The position numbers and the translations under genes were made by a program. A DNA stretch of 64,000 bases from NCBI RefSeq assembly GCF_023074175.1, contig NZ_JADPKS010000163.1, positions 1 to 64,000 on the forward strand, given 5' to 3'. Under the pieces are notes generated by a model. It did no database searches. It saw nothing but the letters and a program-made list of their open reading frames with translations, and was not told where the DNA came from. This document shows positions 8,536-17,670 of the stretch, piece after piece. This DNA is from Bradyrhizobium sp. 139 (GTDB taxonomy: Bacteria; Pseudomonadota; Alphaproteobacteria; Rhizobiales; Xanthobacteraceae). Positions within the stretch are counted from its first letter, which is position 1. Each line of letters begins with the position of its first letter.

Positions 8536-9174
8536 CTAGTAGCGCAAGACTTTCGACCCCACCAGTGCACCAATCGCCGTCACCAACGCGGTCGCAAGCG
8601 TGTACCAGGTCGCGACGAACAGCGGGGAATCGTCGGTGCAGTGCGAGGCGTACAGCGTCGCGGCTAGGCCGGCTGACACCAGGCCGGCGAGCGCGCCGGC
8701 GAGCGCGGGGTGCGACGGCGCCCCGTGGCGCAGGCCGAACAGCGCCCCGGCAAGCAGCGGCAGCGACATCGCAGGGATCGCGAGCAGGCATACCCTGGAG
8801 TTCTTGCCCATCAGCCGCATCGTCATCGGCATCGCCGGGGCCATCATCGTCTCGCTGCCGATCGCAACCGCAAGCAGCCCGACGGGAAGCAGCAACAGCC
8901 AGCCCCAGCCGCGCATCAAGGCTTCGGGCCGCGACAGATGCAGGCTGACGATGATCGCAGGGATCGCGAGCGAGAGCGTGACCGCGAACTTCATGTCGAA
9001 GAACGGATTGTGCATCGCGCTCATCACGTCGTGACGCACGCCGAGAAACGTCGCGAAGATCAGGATCGACAGGGGCGCGGCGACCAGCAGCGCCATCGTC
9101 AGCACGGCGCCGACGCGCGGCGCGCGATGGGCGTTGTCGGCCGCGAGCGTGCGAATGAGTTGATCGGTATCCAT
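8536..9174 (-). CDS. nrsF: NrsF-type (DUF1109) membrane anti-sigma factor
   Basis: This 212-residue protein has six predicted membrane segments (about 22-45, 62-80, 88-106, 127-147, 155-175, 186-208) and matches the DUF1109/NrsF family that holds SigF-type ECF factors at the membrane. Two cysteines, Cys129 and Cys179, sit near the two conserved cysteines needed for redox response in Caulobacter NrsF. The frame is open far upstream, but the protein pattern starts at this ATG (MDTDQLIRTLAADN), two bases after the sigma factor stop. It should release the sigma factor under oxidative or heavy-metal stress. Confidence 0.88.
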   Translation of the reverse strand: MDTDQLIRTLAADNAHRAPRVGAVLTMALLVAAPLSILIFATFLGVRHDVMSAMHNPFFDMKFAVTLSLAIPAIIVSLHLSRPEALMRGWGWLLLLPVGLLAVAIGSETMMAPAMPMTMRLMGKNSRVCLLAIPAMSLPLLAGALFGLRHGAPSHPALAGALAGLVSAGLAATLYASHCTDDSPLFVATWYTLATALVTAIGALVGSKVLRY

Positions 9175-9176
9175 GA

Positions 9177-9737
9177 CTACTGGTCCCGCAGTTTGGCGGT
9201 CAGCGCCGCAAGTCCGCGATGCAGCGCGACCCGCACCGCGCCTTCGCTCATCGAATATTTCACGGCCGTGTCCTTGATCGATGCGCTGTCGACGGCGATC
9301 GACTGCAACACGTCGCGCTGGCGCTGCGGCAGCGTATTGAGCTGGCTGGCGACCTCGCCGGCCGAAGCGGTCTCGTGCGGCACCTCGCCCGGCAGCATCT
9401 CGGCGAAATCGTCGATGTTGACGAAGACCCGCCTGCCGCGCCGCCGGAGCGTATCGATCAGCTTGTTGCGCGCGATCGCAAACAGCCACGGGGCGAAGGG
9501 GGCTTCGCTGTCCCAGGTGTGCCGCTTCAGATGCACCGCCAACAAAATCTCCTGCACGATATCCTCGGCCTGATCGGGAGGCTGCCCGGCCCGCGCCAAG
9601 CCCCGCCTCGCGGCAGCGCGCAGCACAGGCGTGACCGCCTTCAACAGGCGATGATACGCCGCATCATCGCCCGCCATGGCCGACCGCATCAGGCCGGTCC
9701 ACTCGTCCTCACGTCCGCGCACGTGCGCCCTCACCAT
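9177..9737 (-). CDS. sigF: SigF-type ECF sigma factor
   Basis: The protein has 186 residues from the ATG (MVRAHVRGREDEW); the frame also opens at a TTG seven codons upstream. Region 2 appears at about 45-95 (PDQAEDIVQEILLAVHLKRH, then WLFAIARNKLIDTLRRRGRR). Region 4 is at about 135-180 (LPQRQRDVLQSIAVDSASIK, then SEGAVRVALHRGLAALTAKL). The pairing with the NrsF-type gene, two bases away, identifies the SigF branch. By analogy with Caulobacter it would control a small oxidative or metal stress regulon. A 16-bp perfect palindrome lies 45 bases upstream and may control the operon. Confidence 0.88.
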   Translation of the reverse strand: MVRAHVRGREDEWTGLMRSAMAGDDAAYHRLLKAVTPVLRAAARRGLARAGQPPDQAEDIVQEILLAVHLKRHTWDSEAPFAPWLFAIARNKLIDTLRRRGRRVFVNIDDFAEMLPGEVPHETASAGEVASQLNTLPQRQRDVLQSIAVDSASIKDTAVKYSMSEGAVRVALHRGLAALTAKLRDQ

Positions 9738-9781
9738 GCAATTCGGCCGCTCTTTCAATTTGTTACGCCGGCAGCAGAAAA

Positions 9782-9797
9782 ATCACGAATTCGTGAT
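9782..9797. promoter_or_regulatory. 16-bp perfect palindrome upstream of sigF-nrsF
   Basis: The sequence atcacgaattcgtgat is fully self-complementary and sits 45 bases upstream of the chosen sigF ATG. A dimeric repressor or activator site is the simplest reading; no regulator gene is adjacent. No SigF-type promoter (GTAAC-like box) was found upstream on the minus strand. Confidence 0.45.
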
Positions 9798-10010
9798 CTA
9801 CGCGCGCGTCGTCACTCGATGCGGCCGCAAAACCCGCGACGGCTCATAACACCGATCGGTCCCGTCCGCATCCGGCGGCCGGCTGCGAGGGGCGGTTTGC
9901 CCCGCTTTTGCCCGGAGTAGCCCGAAGATTCCCATTTTCTGCCCCGCTGTGGTCACGCCCCAGGGTCTCTGTTCGGTCCCGGGACGGGCGGAATTGGGGA
10001 GATCGTCAAC

Positions 10011-10655
10011 ATGATGAAAGCCAGCGGGCGCGCGGCATTGATTCTTCTTGCCGGCCTTTTCGTGCTGTTCGGAGCCGCGGCACAGGCAGAACCGAACTCA
10101 GCGGCAAGCAGCAAATCGGACAACGCAGGCAAACAGGCCGAGGCAGTCAAGCCGAGCAAGCAGCGGCGCGATGCTTCGCGCCACCGCGACAGCGGCAAGA
10201 CGGCGCAAAAGTCCGACGACAAGGCCGAGAAGCAGGACGGTGCGGCAAAGGCCGACAACGACGTGCCGGCCTCGAGCCAGATGCCGCCGGAAGTCGCCAA
10301 CGCCAAGGCGCAGATCGCCGCAACCGATACGCCGACGGCTGCCGCTGCGTCCGCGATGACCGGCCGCGCCAACGACAACGTTCAGGCAGCGGCCGATAAT
10401 ACCGCCGCCCCGAATGACGAGACTCAAGTGGTGGCGCCCGATCAGCTCAATGACATCGACCGCGCCGTGCAACAGGGCAATCCGCCGGCACAGAAGGCGG
10501 CGATTGCCGCAGCCGACGCGCAGCCGCGGCCGGCCCCGGTGATGGCGAGTAGTCAGAACTCGGCCTGGGACCAGAGCTCCCTGATCGGCAAGATCTTCAT
10601 CGGCGTCGGTACGCTGCTGACGCTGGCCTCTGCCGCGCGCATGTTCTTGGCCTGA
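10011..10655 (+). CDS. Exported low-complexity Lys/Ala-rich protein
   Basis: The protein has 214 residues. A clear signal peptide (LILLAGLFVLFGAAAQA, ending near 26) is followed by a hydrophilic, probably disordered stretch rich in Ala, Lys, Asp and Gln (residues 30-180). A hydrophobic segment lies at the C-terminus (SLIGKIFIGVGTLLTLASAA, about 190-209) and may anchor it in the membrane. A good Shine-Dalgarno (ggggag) precedes the ATG. I do not recognise the family and no function can be assigned. An envelope-spanning or cell-wall-associated role would fit the charged middle, but that is speculation. Confidence 0.7.
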   Translation: MMKASGRAALILLAGLFVLFGAAAQAEPNSAASSKSDNAGKQAEAVKPSKQRRDASRHRDSGKTAQKSDDKAEKQDGAAKADNDVPASSQMPPEVANAKAQIAATDTPTAAAASAMTGRANDNVQAAADNTAAPNDETQVVAPDQLNDIDRAVQQGNPPAQKAAIAAADAQPRPAPVMASSQNSAWDQSSLIGKIFIGVGTLLTLASAARMFLA

Positions 10656-10678
10656 TTTTTGGCCTGAGGGGACCTCGT

Positions 10679-10706
10679 CCGGAACGCGCGTCTCGCCGCG
10701 TTCCGG
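10679..10706 (+). terminator. GC-rich hairpin after the low-complexity gene
   Basis: A perfect 10-bp stem (ccggaacgcg / cgcgttccgg) with an 8-base loop lies 23 bases after the stop at 10655. No T-run follows, so intrinsic termination is uncertain. Confidence 0.4.
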
Positions 10707-10793
10707 CGGCCTTGTTCCGACGGCTTTGGACCCCCTTGAAGCTCACCGCGCCAGCGGGCACATTGCCTGCCCAATCAAAAGCGTGGGTGGAGC

Positions 10794-11573
10794 ATGAGCA
10801 CGTTCGAACACATCATCGTCGAGAGCAAAGGCGCGGTCGGCATTATCAAGCTGAACCGGCCGAAGATGCTCAACGCACTCTCCTTCGGCGTCTTCCGCGA
10901 GATCGCGGCGGCCGTCGAGGATCTCGAGGCCGATGACGCCATCGGCTGCATCGTCGTGACCGGCAGCGAGAAGGCCTTTGCCGCTGGCGCCGACATCAAG
11001 GAGATGCAGCCGAAAGGCTTCATCGACATGTTCTCCGAGGATTTCGCCGCGATCGGCGGCGACCGCATCGCGCGCTGCCGCAAGCCGACCATCGCCGCGG
11101 TTGCGGGCTATGCGCTCGGCGGCGGCTGCGAGCTCGCCATGATGTGCGACTTCATCATCGCCGCCGACACGGCCAAGTTCGGCCAGCCCGAAATCACGCT
11201 CGGCACCATTCCCGGTATCGGCGGCACCCAGCGGCTGACCCGCGCGATCGGCAAGTCGAAGGCGATGGACCTCTGCCTCACCGGCCGCATGATGGATGCG
11301 GCGGAAGCCGAGCGCAGCGGCCTCGTCAGCCGCATTGTGCCCGCTGACAAGCTCATGGACGAAGTCATGGCCGCCGCCGAGAAGATCGCATCGATGTCGC
11401 GGCCCGCCGTCGCCATGGCCAAGGAAGCGGTCAACCGCGCCTTCGAGACCACGCTCGCCGAGGGCATGAGCGTCGAGCGCAACCTGTTCCACTCGACCTT
11501 CGCGCTGGAGGACCGCTCCGAGGGCATGGCGGCGTTCATCGAGAAGCGTAAGCCGGTGAACAAGAACCGGTAA
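10794..11573 (+). CDS. Enoyl-CoA hydratase (crotonase)
   Basis: This 259-residue enzyme hydrates trans-2-enoyl-CoA to 3-hydroxyacyl-CoA in fatty acid beta-oxidation. Both catalytic glutamates are present: Glu113 (GGGCELAMMCD) and Glu133 (FGQPEITLGTIPGIGGTQRL). The oxyanion-hole segment AFAAGADIKEM (61-71) is also intact. Length is normal for the short-chain family. A Shine-Dalgarno ggtggag lies just before the ATG. It appears monocistronic between two unrelated genes. The chain length it prefers cannot be read from the sequence, but the motifs place it with classical mitochondrial/bacterial ECHS1-type enzymes rather than isomerases or synthases. Confidence 0.92.
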   Translation: MSTFEHIIVESKGAVGIIKLNRPKMLNALSFGVFREIAAAVEDLEADDAIGCIVVTGSEKAFAAGADIKEMQPKGFIDMFSEDFAAIGGDRIARCRKPTIAAVAGYALGGGCELAMMCDFIIAADTAKFGQPEITLGTIPGIGGTQRLTRAIGKSKAMDLCLTGRMMDAAEAERSGLVSRIVPADKLMDEVMAAAEKIASMSRPAVAMAKEAVNRAFETTLAEGMSVERNLFHSTFALEDRSEGMAAFIEKRKPVNKNR

Positions 11574-11761
11574 CACCGCGAGCGGTCAGGCTAGTGTAAG
11601 ACTCTGCCGCCCTCCTGCAGAAACCCTGTGACGCACCTGCAACAAGCACGGAATACATGGGGGTTTTCCCCGCGGCAGTTTGCCTGCGGGACCTCGGCTG
11701 GCTAAACAGTTAAGAGGGCGGCTGTCGGCGGGGGCGGACAGCCAGGATTTAGCGGGATTAC

Positions 11762-13192
11762 ATGATTGGGCGTGCCGCCAGAGCTGGTCGCGTGATGACG
11801 CGGCATCGATCGGGCGTGGGTGTTGTGCTTGCGACATGGACCACGCTGGCGCTCTGTTGCGCCCTGCCCTCCGCCGCACGGGCGGAAGCCCTGCCGGAGG
11901 CGCTCGCCAAGGCCTACCAGACCAACCCGCAGCTCAATGCCGAGCGCGCGCGGCAACGCGCCACGGATGAAAACGTGCCGCAGGCCCTCGCCGGCTACCG
12001 GCCGCAGATCGTGGCGAGCCTTAGCGCCGGCCTGCAATCGGTGCGCAATTTGCTGCCCGACAACACGATCCAGACCGCCAATCTGAAGCCGTGGGTCATC
12101 GGCGTCACCGTGACGCAGACCCTCTTCAATGGGTTCCGCACCGCCAACAGCGTACGCGCTGCGGAACTTCAGGTGCAGTCCGGCCGCGAGGCTCTGCGCA
12201 ATGTCGGCCAGGGCGTGCTGCTCGACGCGGTCACCGCCTACACCAACGTGCTGGCCAACCAGTCACTGGTCGAGGCGCAACGCTCCAACGTCGCGTTCCT
12301 GCGCGAGACGCTCTCCGTCACCCAGCGCCGCCTCAACGCAGGCGATGTCACGCCGACCGACAGCGCCCAGGCCGAGGCGCGGCTCAACCGGGGGCTGGCC
12401 GATCTCAACGCCGCGGAAGTCGCGCTGGCGGTGAGCCAGGCGGTATACGCGCAGGTGATCGGCAATGCGCCATCGCAGCTTCGGGCCGCCGAAGTCGTCG
12501 ACCGCTATCTGCCGAAGAGCCGCGAGGATGCGCTGACGACGGCGATCCGCCAGCATCCGGCAGTGATGGCGGCAGGCTTCGACGTCGATGTGGCCTCGAC
12601 CAACATCCGCATCGCCGAAGGCGCGCTGCTGCCGAGCGCCAGCCTCCAGGGCAGCGCCAGTCGCAGCCGCAACAACGACCCGACGCTCGGAACGTTCGCC
12701 GAGGACCAGGCCTCGATCGTCGCCAACGTCACCGCGCCGATCTACGACGGCGGCCAGGCCGCCGCGCAGACCCGGCAGGCCAAGGAGATCACGGCGCAGA
12801 GCCGGCTCGTGCTCGATCAGGTGCGCAACCAGGCGCGCACGGCGGCGACCAGCGCCTGGGCTGCCAATGAGGGCGCCAAGATCGCGGTCTCCGCTTCCGA
12901 ATCAGAGGTGAAGGCGGCGACCGTCGCGCTCCAGGGCGTGCAGCGCGAGGCCGCCGGCGGGCAGCGCACCACGGTGGACGTGCTGAACTCGCAGGCCGAT
13001 TTGATCCAGGCCAAGGCCCGCCTGATCGGCGCGCTGCGCGACCGCGTGATCGCCTCCTACACGCTGCTCAGTGCCGTCGGCCATCTCGACGTCAAGACGC
13101 TCAGCCTCAACACGCCGGACTATCTGCCCGAGGTGCACTACCAGCAGGTCCGCGACGCCTGGCACGGCCTGCGCACACCGTCGGGGCAGTAG
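11762..13192 (+). CDS. TolC-family outer membrane channel protein
   Basis: This 476-residue protein belongs to the TolC/OMF family used by type I secretion and RND pumps. It has a signal sequence (hydrophobic residues about 19-41, cleavage near AARAEA) and the typical opening LPEALAKAYQTNPQLNAERA. Two internal halves each carry the beta-strand and long-helix pattern (PWVIGVTVTQTLFNGFRT in half one; VTAPIYDGGQAAAQTRQAKE in half two). A second ATG eleven codons in (11795) is possible. It is on the opposite strand from the RND pump at 14-19 kb but may serve it; that is inference. No inner-membrane ABC partner is adjacent. Confidence 0.9.
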   Translation: MIGRAARAGRVMTRHRSGVGVVLATWTTLALCCALPSAARAEALPEALAKAYQTNPQLNAERARQRATDENVPQALAGYRPQIVASLSAGLQSVRNLLPDNTIQTANLKPWVIGVTVTQTLFNGFRTANSVRAAELQVQSGREALRNVGQGVLLDAVTAYTNVLANQSLVEAQRSNVAFLRETLSVTQRRLNAGDVTPTDSAQAEARLNRGLADLNAAEVALAVSQAVYAQVIGNAPSQLRAAEVVDRYLPKSREDALTTAIRQHPAVMAAGFDVDVASTNIRIAEGALLPSASLQGSASRSRNNDPTLGTFAEDQASIVANVTAPIYDGGQAAAQTRQAKEITAQSRLVLDQVRNQARTAATSAWAANEGAKIAVSASESEVKAATVALQGVQREAAGGQRTTVDVLNSQADLIQAKARLIGALRDRVIASYTLLSAVGHLDVKTLSLNTPDYLPEVHYQQVRDAWHGLRTPSGQ

Positions 13193-13366
13193 ACGTTCGC
13201 CAATATCTGCTCAGGTTCTCGCGTCTCGACGCGACACCTGGCTCTGATTGATGCTCCCGCGACGATCGGGCGACCATCAAAGCGACGCCGGGTTGCGTAA
13301 GAGGCGCACCTGCTCCCGGGCGAAATATGATATCTATCCGGAAACGATAAATGCGGGAGAGAAACC

Positions 13367-14329
13367 ATGCTCAACCGACGCAGCGTCCTGCTTGCCTCCC
13401 TTGCCGCCGGAGTTGCCATGACCAACAAAGCTCACGCCCGTGCGTCGCAGCCCGCGACGCCGGTCAATTTCGACGTCCCGGCGCATGCCTGCGACTGCCA
13501 CACCCACATCCATGGCGATGTTGAAAAGTTTCCGTTCTTCGCGGGGCGCGTCTATACGCCGGAGCCGGCGAGCCCTGAAGAAATGGCCGCGCTGCACAAG
13601 GCGTTGCATATCGAGCGCGTTGTGATCGTGACGCCGAGCGTCTACGGCACCGACAACTCCTCCACCTCGTTCGGCATGAAGGCGCGCGGCGCGACCGCAC
13701 GCGCAGTCGCCGTGATCGACGACAAGACGACGGAAGCCCAGCTCGATACGATGCAGCAGGACGGCTTCCGCGGCATCCGCCTCAATCTCGCGACCGGCGG
13801 CGTCAACGATCCCACCGTCGGCCGGCCACGCTTCACCGCCGCGGTCGAGCGCATGAAGGCGCGCGGCTGGCATGTGCAGCTCTACACCACGCTGCCGATG
13901 ATCTCGGCGATCAAGGACCTTGTGCTGTCTGCGCCCGTGCCCGCTGTGTTCGACCATTTCGGTGGTCTCGAGGCTTCGCTCGGACTGGAGCAGCCGGGCT
14001 TTGCGGACCTGATCGAGCTCGTCAAATCCGGCAAAGCCTATGTGAAGATTTCGGGAGCTTATCGCTCGTCAAAGCTCGCGCCCGACTATCAGGACATGGT
14101 GCCCTATGCGCGTGCGCTGATCGCGGCCAATGCCGACCGCATCGTCTGGGGCACCGACTGGCCGCATCCGGATTCGAGCCGCGTCGAGGGACGCAAAGCC
14201 ACCGACATCGCGCCGCTCTACCAGATCGACGACGGCCGCCTGCTCAATCAGCTTCCGGCATGGGCGCCGGATGCAGGCGTTCGCAAGAAGATCCTGGTCG
14301 ACAATCCGGCGCGACTTTACGGATTCTGA
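13367..14329 (+). CDS. Exported amidohydrolase, PDC-lactonase-like
   Basis: This 320-residue protein has a Tat-type leader (NRRSVLLAS, residues 3-11, cleavage near KAHA) followed by a metal-dependent TIM-barrel of the amidohydrolase-2 family. Visible sites are HTHIH (about residues 45-49), FDHFGG, the strand VKISGAYR, and IVWGTDWPHPD near the C-terminus carrying the conserved Asp. Closest functional relatives are 2-pyrone-4,6-dicarboxylate lactonase-like hydrolases, but such enzymes are normally cytoplasmic, so the export signal is unusual and the substrate is uncertain. A strong Shine-Dalgarno (gggagag) precedes the ATG. It ends four bases before the end of the convergent RND permease gene. 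Confidence 0.82.
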   Translation: MLNRRSVLLASLAAGVAMTNKAHARASQPATPVNFDVPAHACDCHTHIHGDVEKFPFFAGRVYTPEPASPEEMAALHKALHIERVVIVTPSVYGTDNSSTSFGMKARGATARAVAVIDDKTTEAQLDTMQQDGFRGIRLNLATGGVNDPTVGRPRFTAAVERMKARGWHVQLYTTLPMISAIKDLVLSAPVPAVFDHFGGLEASLGLEQPGFADLIELVKSGKAYVKISGAYRSSKLAPDYQDMVPYARALIAANADRIVWGTDWPHPDSSRVEGRKATDIAPLYQIDDGRLLNQLPAWAPDAGVRKKILVDNPARLYGF

Positions 14330-14333
14330 GCCG

Positions 14334-17300
14334 TCAGCGCGCGCGGCGGGAGAAGAAGGAGATCAACACCGGCAGCGTCACCAGAATCACGATCGGGGCC
14401 AGTATCATGCCGGTCACCACGACTACCGCGAGCGGCTTCTGCACCTGCGAGCCGATGCCTTCCGACAGCGCCGCCGGCAGCAGGCCGACGCCTGCGACGA
14501 CGCACGTCATCAGCACCGGACGGAGCTGCAATTCGCCGGTGCGTATCACTGCGCTCATGCGGTCCATGCCCTCGTCGATCAGCTGGTTGAACTGCGACAG
14601 GATGATGATGCCATCCATGACCGCGATGCCGAACAGCGCGATGAAGCCGATCGCGGCGGAGACACTGAAGGCGGTGCCGGTGATCAAAAGTCCGAGCACG
14701 CCGCCGAAGATCGCCATCGGGATCACGCTCATGGCGAGCAACGTGTCGGTCATCGAGCCGAAATTGAACCAGAGCAGGACGCCGATCAGCGCCAGCGAAA
14801 TCGGCACCACGATCGACAGCCGCCGGATCGCGTCCTGAAGATTGCCGAACTCGCCGACCCAGTCCATGTGCGCGCCGGGCGGCAACTGCACCTGCTCGGC
14901 GATCTTCTGCTGCGCCTCGCGGATCGCGCTGCCGAGGTCGCGCTCGCGCACCGAGAACTTGATCGGCAGATAACGTTCCTGCTGCTCGCGATAGATGTAG
15001 GCGGCGCCGGAAACGAGGCTGATGCTGGCAACTTCGCTCAGCGGAATTTGCGTGACGGTCCCGTTCGGCCCGGGCGCGCCGATCCGCAAATTCTGGATCG
15101 CCTCGGCGCTCCTGCGGAATTCCGGCGCAAGGCGAACGATGATCGGGAAGTGACGATCGGAGCCGGGCTCATAGAGATCGCCCGCGGTATCGCCGCCGAT
15201 CGCGACCTTGATGGTGGCGTTGATGTCGCCGGGAGCGAGCCCATAGCGCGCGGCCTTGGCGCGGTCGATGTCGATCTGGACGGTCGGCTGGCCGAGCGAG
15301 GTGAACACCGCAAGGTCGGTCACGCCCTGCACGGTCGCCAGCACCGACTTGATCTTGTTGGCGGTGTCGGTGAGCGCCTGGAGATCGCTGCCGAACAGCT
15401 TGATCGAGTTCTCGCCCTTCACGCCGGAGACGGCTTCGGAGACGTTGTCCTGGAGATATTGCGAGAAGTTGAACTCGACTCCGGGGAAGCGGTCATCGAG
15501 CTGCTTGAGCAGTTGCGCTGTCAGCTCTTCCTTGTCGTGCGTGCCGGGCCATTGGCTGGCGGGCTTCAGCGGCGCGAAGAATTCGGCGTTGAAGAAGCCG
15601 GCGGCGTCGGTGCCATCGTCGGGGCGGCCGTGCTGCGACACCACGGATTCCACCTCGGGCCGGGCGCGGATCACCTTGCGCATCTCGTTGACGTAGGAAT
15701 TGCCTTCCTGAAGCGAGATGGTCGGCGGCAGCGTGGCGCGGATCCAGAGATTGCCTTCTTCCAGCTTCGGCAGGAATTCGAGACCGAGCAGCCGGCTGAG
15801 CGCAACCGTCATCAGCACGAGGCCGATCGCGCCGCCGAGCACGATGTTGCGATTGGCGACCGCCCAATTCAGCAACGGCATGTAGAGCCGGTGCAGGATC
15901 AGCATGACTTTGGTCTCGGTCTCCCTGACATGCGCGGGCAGGATGATCGCGGATAGCGCAGGAGTCACCGTGAAGGTGGCCAGCAGGCCGCCGGCCAGCG
16001 CGTAGGCATAAGTGCGCGCCATCGGCCCGAAGATATTGCCTTCGACGCCGGAGAGCGTGAACAGCGGCAGGAAGGCCGCGATGATGATCGCCGCGGCAAA
16101 GAAGATCGAGCGCGAGACGTCGGCCGCGGCGCTGAGGATGGCATGGCTCTTCATGCCAAACAGCGTCTCGGACGACATCTGCTCGGACTCCGACATAGGT
16201 GTCGTCTGCGTCAGGCGGCGGAAGATCGCCTCCACCATGATGACAGTGGCGTCGACGATCAGACCGAAATCGATCGCGCCGACCGACAGCAGGTTCGCCG
16301 ATTCCCCGCGCAGCACCAGGATGATCACCGCGAAGAACAGCGCGAACGGGATGGTGGCGCCGACGATCAGCGCACTGCGGAGATCGCCGAGGAATATCCA
16401 TTGCAACAGCACGATCAGCAAGATGCCGACCACCATGTTGTGCAGCACGGTGTGGGTGGTGAGGTCGATCAGATCTCCGCGGTCGTAGATGCGCTCGATG
16501 CGCACACCGGGCGGCAGGATGCTGGAGTCGTTAATGGTTTGAACGAGTTGGTGGACGCGCTTGATGGTCGGCGTGCTCTGCTCGCCGCGACGCATCAGGA
16601 CGATGCCCTGCACGATATCGTCGGCCTCGTCGAGACCGGCGATGCCGAGACGCGGCCTCTGCCCGACGGTGACGGTGGCGACGTCCTTGACCAGCACCGG
16701 ATTGCCGCCGGTCTGCGCCACCATGGTGTTGGCGAGGTCGTCGATCGAGCGGATCAGGCCGACGCCGCGCACCACGGCCGATTGTTGGCCGATATTGACG
16801 GTGTTGCCGCCGACATTGACGTTGGAATTGCCGATCGCCTGGAGCAATTGCGGCAATGTCAGGCCGTTGGCGACCAGCTTGTTGAAATCGACCTGGAGCT
16901 CGTAGGTCTTGCTCCTGCCGCCCCAGCCGGTGACGTCGATCACGCCGGGCACGGCGCGGAAGCGGCGCTGGAGGATCCAGTCCTGGATGGTCTTGAGGTC
17001 GAGCACGCTGTAGTTTGGCGGACCGACCAGACGGTAGCGGAAGATTTCGCCGATCGGGCTGAGCGGCGAGATCTGCGGCTGCACATTGCCCGGCAGCGGC
17101 GCGAGCTGCGCCAGGCGGTTCAACACCTGCTGCAACGCCTCGTCATAGGTGTAGGCGAAGGAGAACTGGAGTTTGACGTCGGAGAGGCCGTAGAGCGAGA
17201 TGGTGCGAATAGTCGTGAGGTTCTTCAGACCTGCGACCTGGGTCTCGATCGGTATCGTGATGTAGCGCTCGATCTCTTCCGCCGACAGGCCCGGGCTCTG

Positions 17301-17450
17301 CGTCACGATGTCGACCATCGGCGGCGTCGGATCGGGATAGGCCTCGATGTTGAGCTGGTTGAACGCGATCAGGCCGCCGATCAGCACGGCGACGAACATG
17401 CCGACCATCAGGAAGCGCCGGTTGACGGCAAGGGCGACGAGACGATCCAT
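14334..17450 (-). CDS. RND efflux permease, heavy-metal (CzcA/CusA) type
   Basis: This 1038-residue inner-membrane pump has the normal length and the twelve-helix, two-loop RND layout. The proton-relay triad of heavy-metal exporters is present in TM4: Asp394, Asp400 and Glu407 in DFGLIVDATVIMVE. Opening residues MDRLVALAVNRRFLMVGMFV form the first helix. It would export metal cations, or related toxic compounds, from periplasm and cytoplasm through an adaptor and an outer membrane channel. The adaptor gene lies upstream, separated by a dispersed repeat of about 165 bases. No outer membrane gene is in the operon; the TolC-like protein at 11762-13192 is a candidate. The metal specificity cannot be decided. 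Confidence 0.88.
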   Translation of the reverse strand: MDRLVALAVNRRFLMVGMFVAVLIGGLIAFNQLNIEAYPDPTPPMVDIVTQSPGLSAEEIERYITIPIETQVAGLKNLTTIRTISLYGLSDVKLQFSFAYTYDEALQQVLNRLAQLAPLPGNVQPQISPLSPIGEIFRYRLVGPPNYSVLDLKTIQDWILQRRFRAVPGVIDVTGWGGRSKTYELQVDFNKLVANGLTLPQLLQAIGNSNVNVGGNTVNIGQQSAVVRGVGLIRSIDDLANTMVAQTGGNPVLVKDVATVTVGQRPRLGIAGLDEADDIVQGIVLMRRGEQSTPTIKRVHQLVQTINDSSILPPGVRIERIYDRGDLIDLTTHTVLHNMVVGILLIVLLQWIFLGDLRSALIVGATIPFALFFAVIILVLRGESANLLSVGAIDFGLIVDATVIMVEAIFRRLTQTTPMSESEQMSSETLFGMKSHAILSAAADVSRSIFFAAAIIIAAFLPLFTLSGVEGNIFGPMARTYAYALAGGLLATFTVTPALSAIILPAHVRETETKVMLILHRLYMPLLNWAVANRNIVLGGAIGLVLMTVALSRLLGLEFLPKLEEGNLWIRATLPPTISLQEGNSYVNEMRKVIRARPEVESVVSQHGRPDDGTDAAGFFNAEFFAPLKPASQWPGTHDKEELTAQLLKQLDDRFPGVEFNFSQYLQDNVSEAVSGVKGENSIKLFGSDLQALTDTANKIKSVLATVQGVTDLAVFTSLGQPTVQIDIDRAKAARYGLAPGDINATIKVAIGGDTAGDLYEPGSDRHFPIIVRLAPEFRRSAEAIQNLRIGAPGPNGTVTQIPLSEVASISLVSGAAYIYREQQERYLPIKFSVRERDLGSAIREAQQKIAEQVQLPPGAHMDWVGEFGNLQDAIRRLSIVVPISLALIGVLLWFNFGSMTDTLLAMSVIPMAIFGGVLGLLITGTAFSVSAAIGFIALFGIAVMDGIIILSQFNQLIDEGMDRMSAVIRTGELQLRPVLMTCVVAGVGLLPAALSEGIGSQVQKPLAVVVVTGMILAPIVILVTLPVLISFFSRRAR

Positions 17451-17465
17451 TCAGGTCTTCAGGCT

Positions 17466-17630
17466 TCTCCCTCTCCCCGCTTGCGGGGAGAGGGTTGGGG
17501 TGAGGGGGATTCTCCGCGAGGACGGTGAGAGTTCGACTCGCCGAGCGTCCTCCTCACCCGGATTGCACTGGACGACGCCTTGCGTCGCCAGGCGCAATCC
17601 GACGTCTCCCCGCAAGCGGGGTGAAGTGAA
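17466..17630. repeat. Dispersed palindromic repeat, 'ctctccccgc' family, copy 1
   Basis: The element begins ctctccccgcttgcggggag, continues agggttggggtgaggg and ends ctccccgcaagcgggg. Several inner inverted repeats are present, including an extra hairpin-like insert (about 17560-17600). A shorter relative lies at 30117-30260. Here it sits between the adaptor and permease genes of one operon and could attenuate expression of the pump. Confidence 0.85.
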
Positions 17631-17670
17631 ATCGCGCGCTGAGCAACTGATTCAATCAAGCGTCACTGCT

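Noticed and set aside
6221..8791. 856-residue minus-strand frame
   Set aside because: Antisense to both the GGDEF and the DUF2336 genes; no motif, typical GC-rich shadow.
14130..15956. 608-residue plus-strand frame
   Set aside because: Antisense to the RND permease, with Asp/His/Arg-rich composition and no domain.
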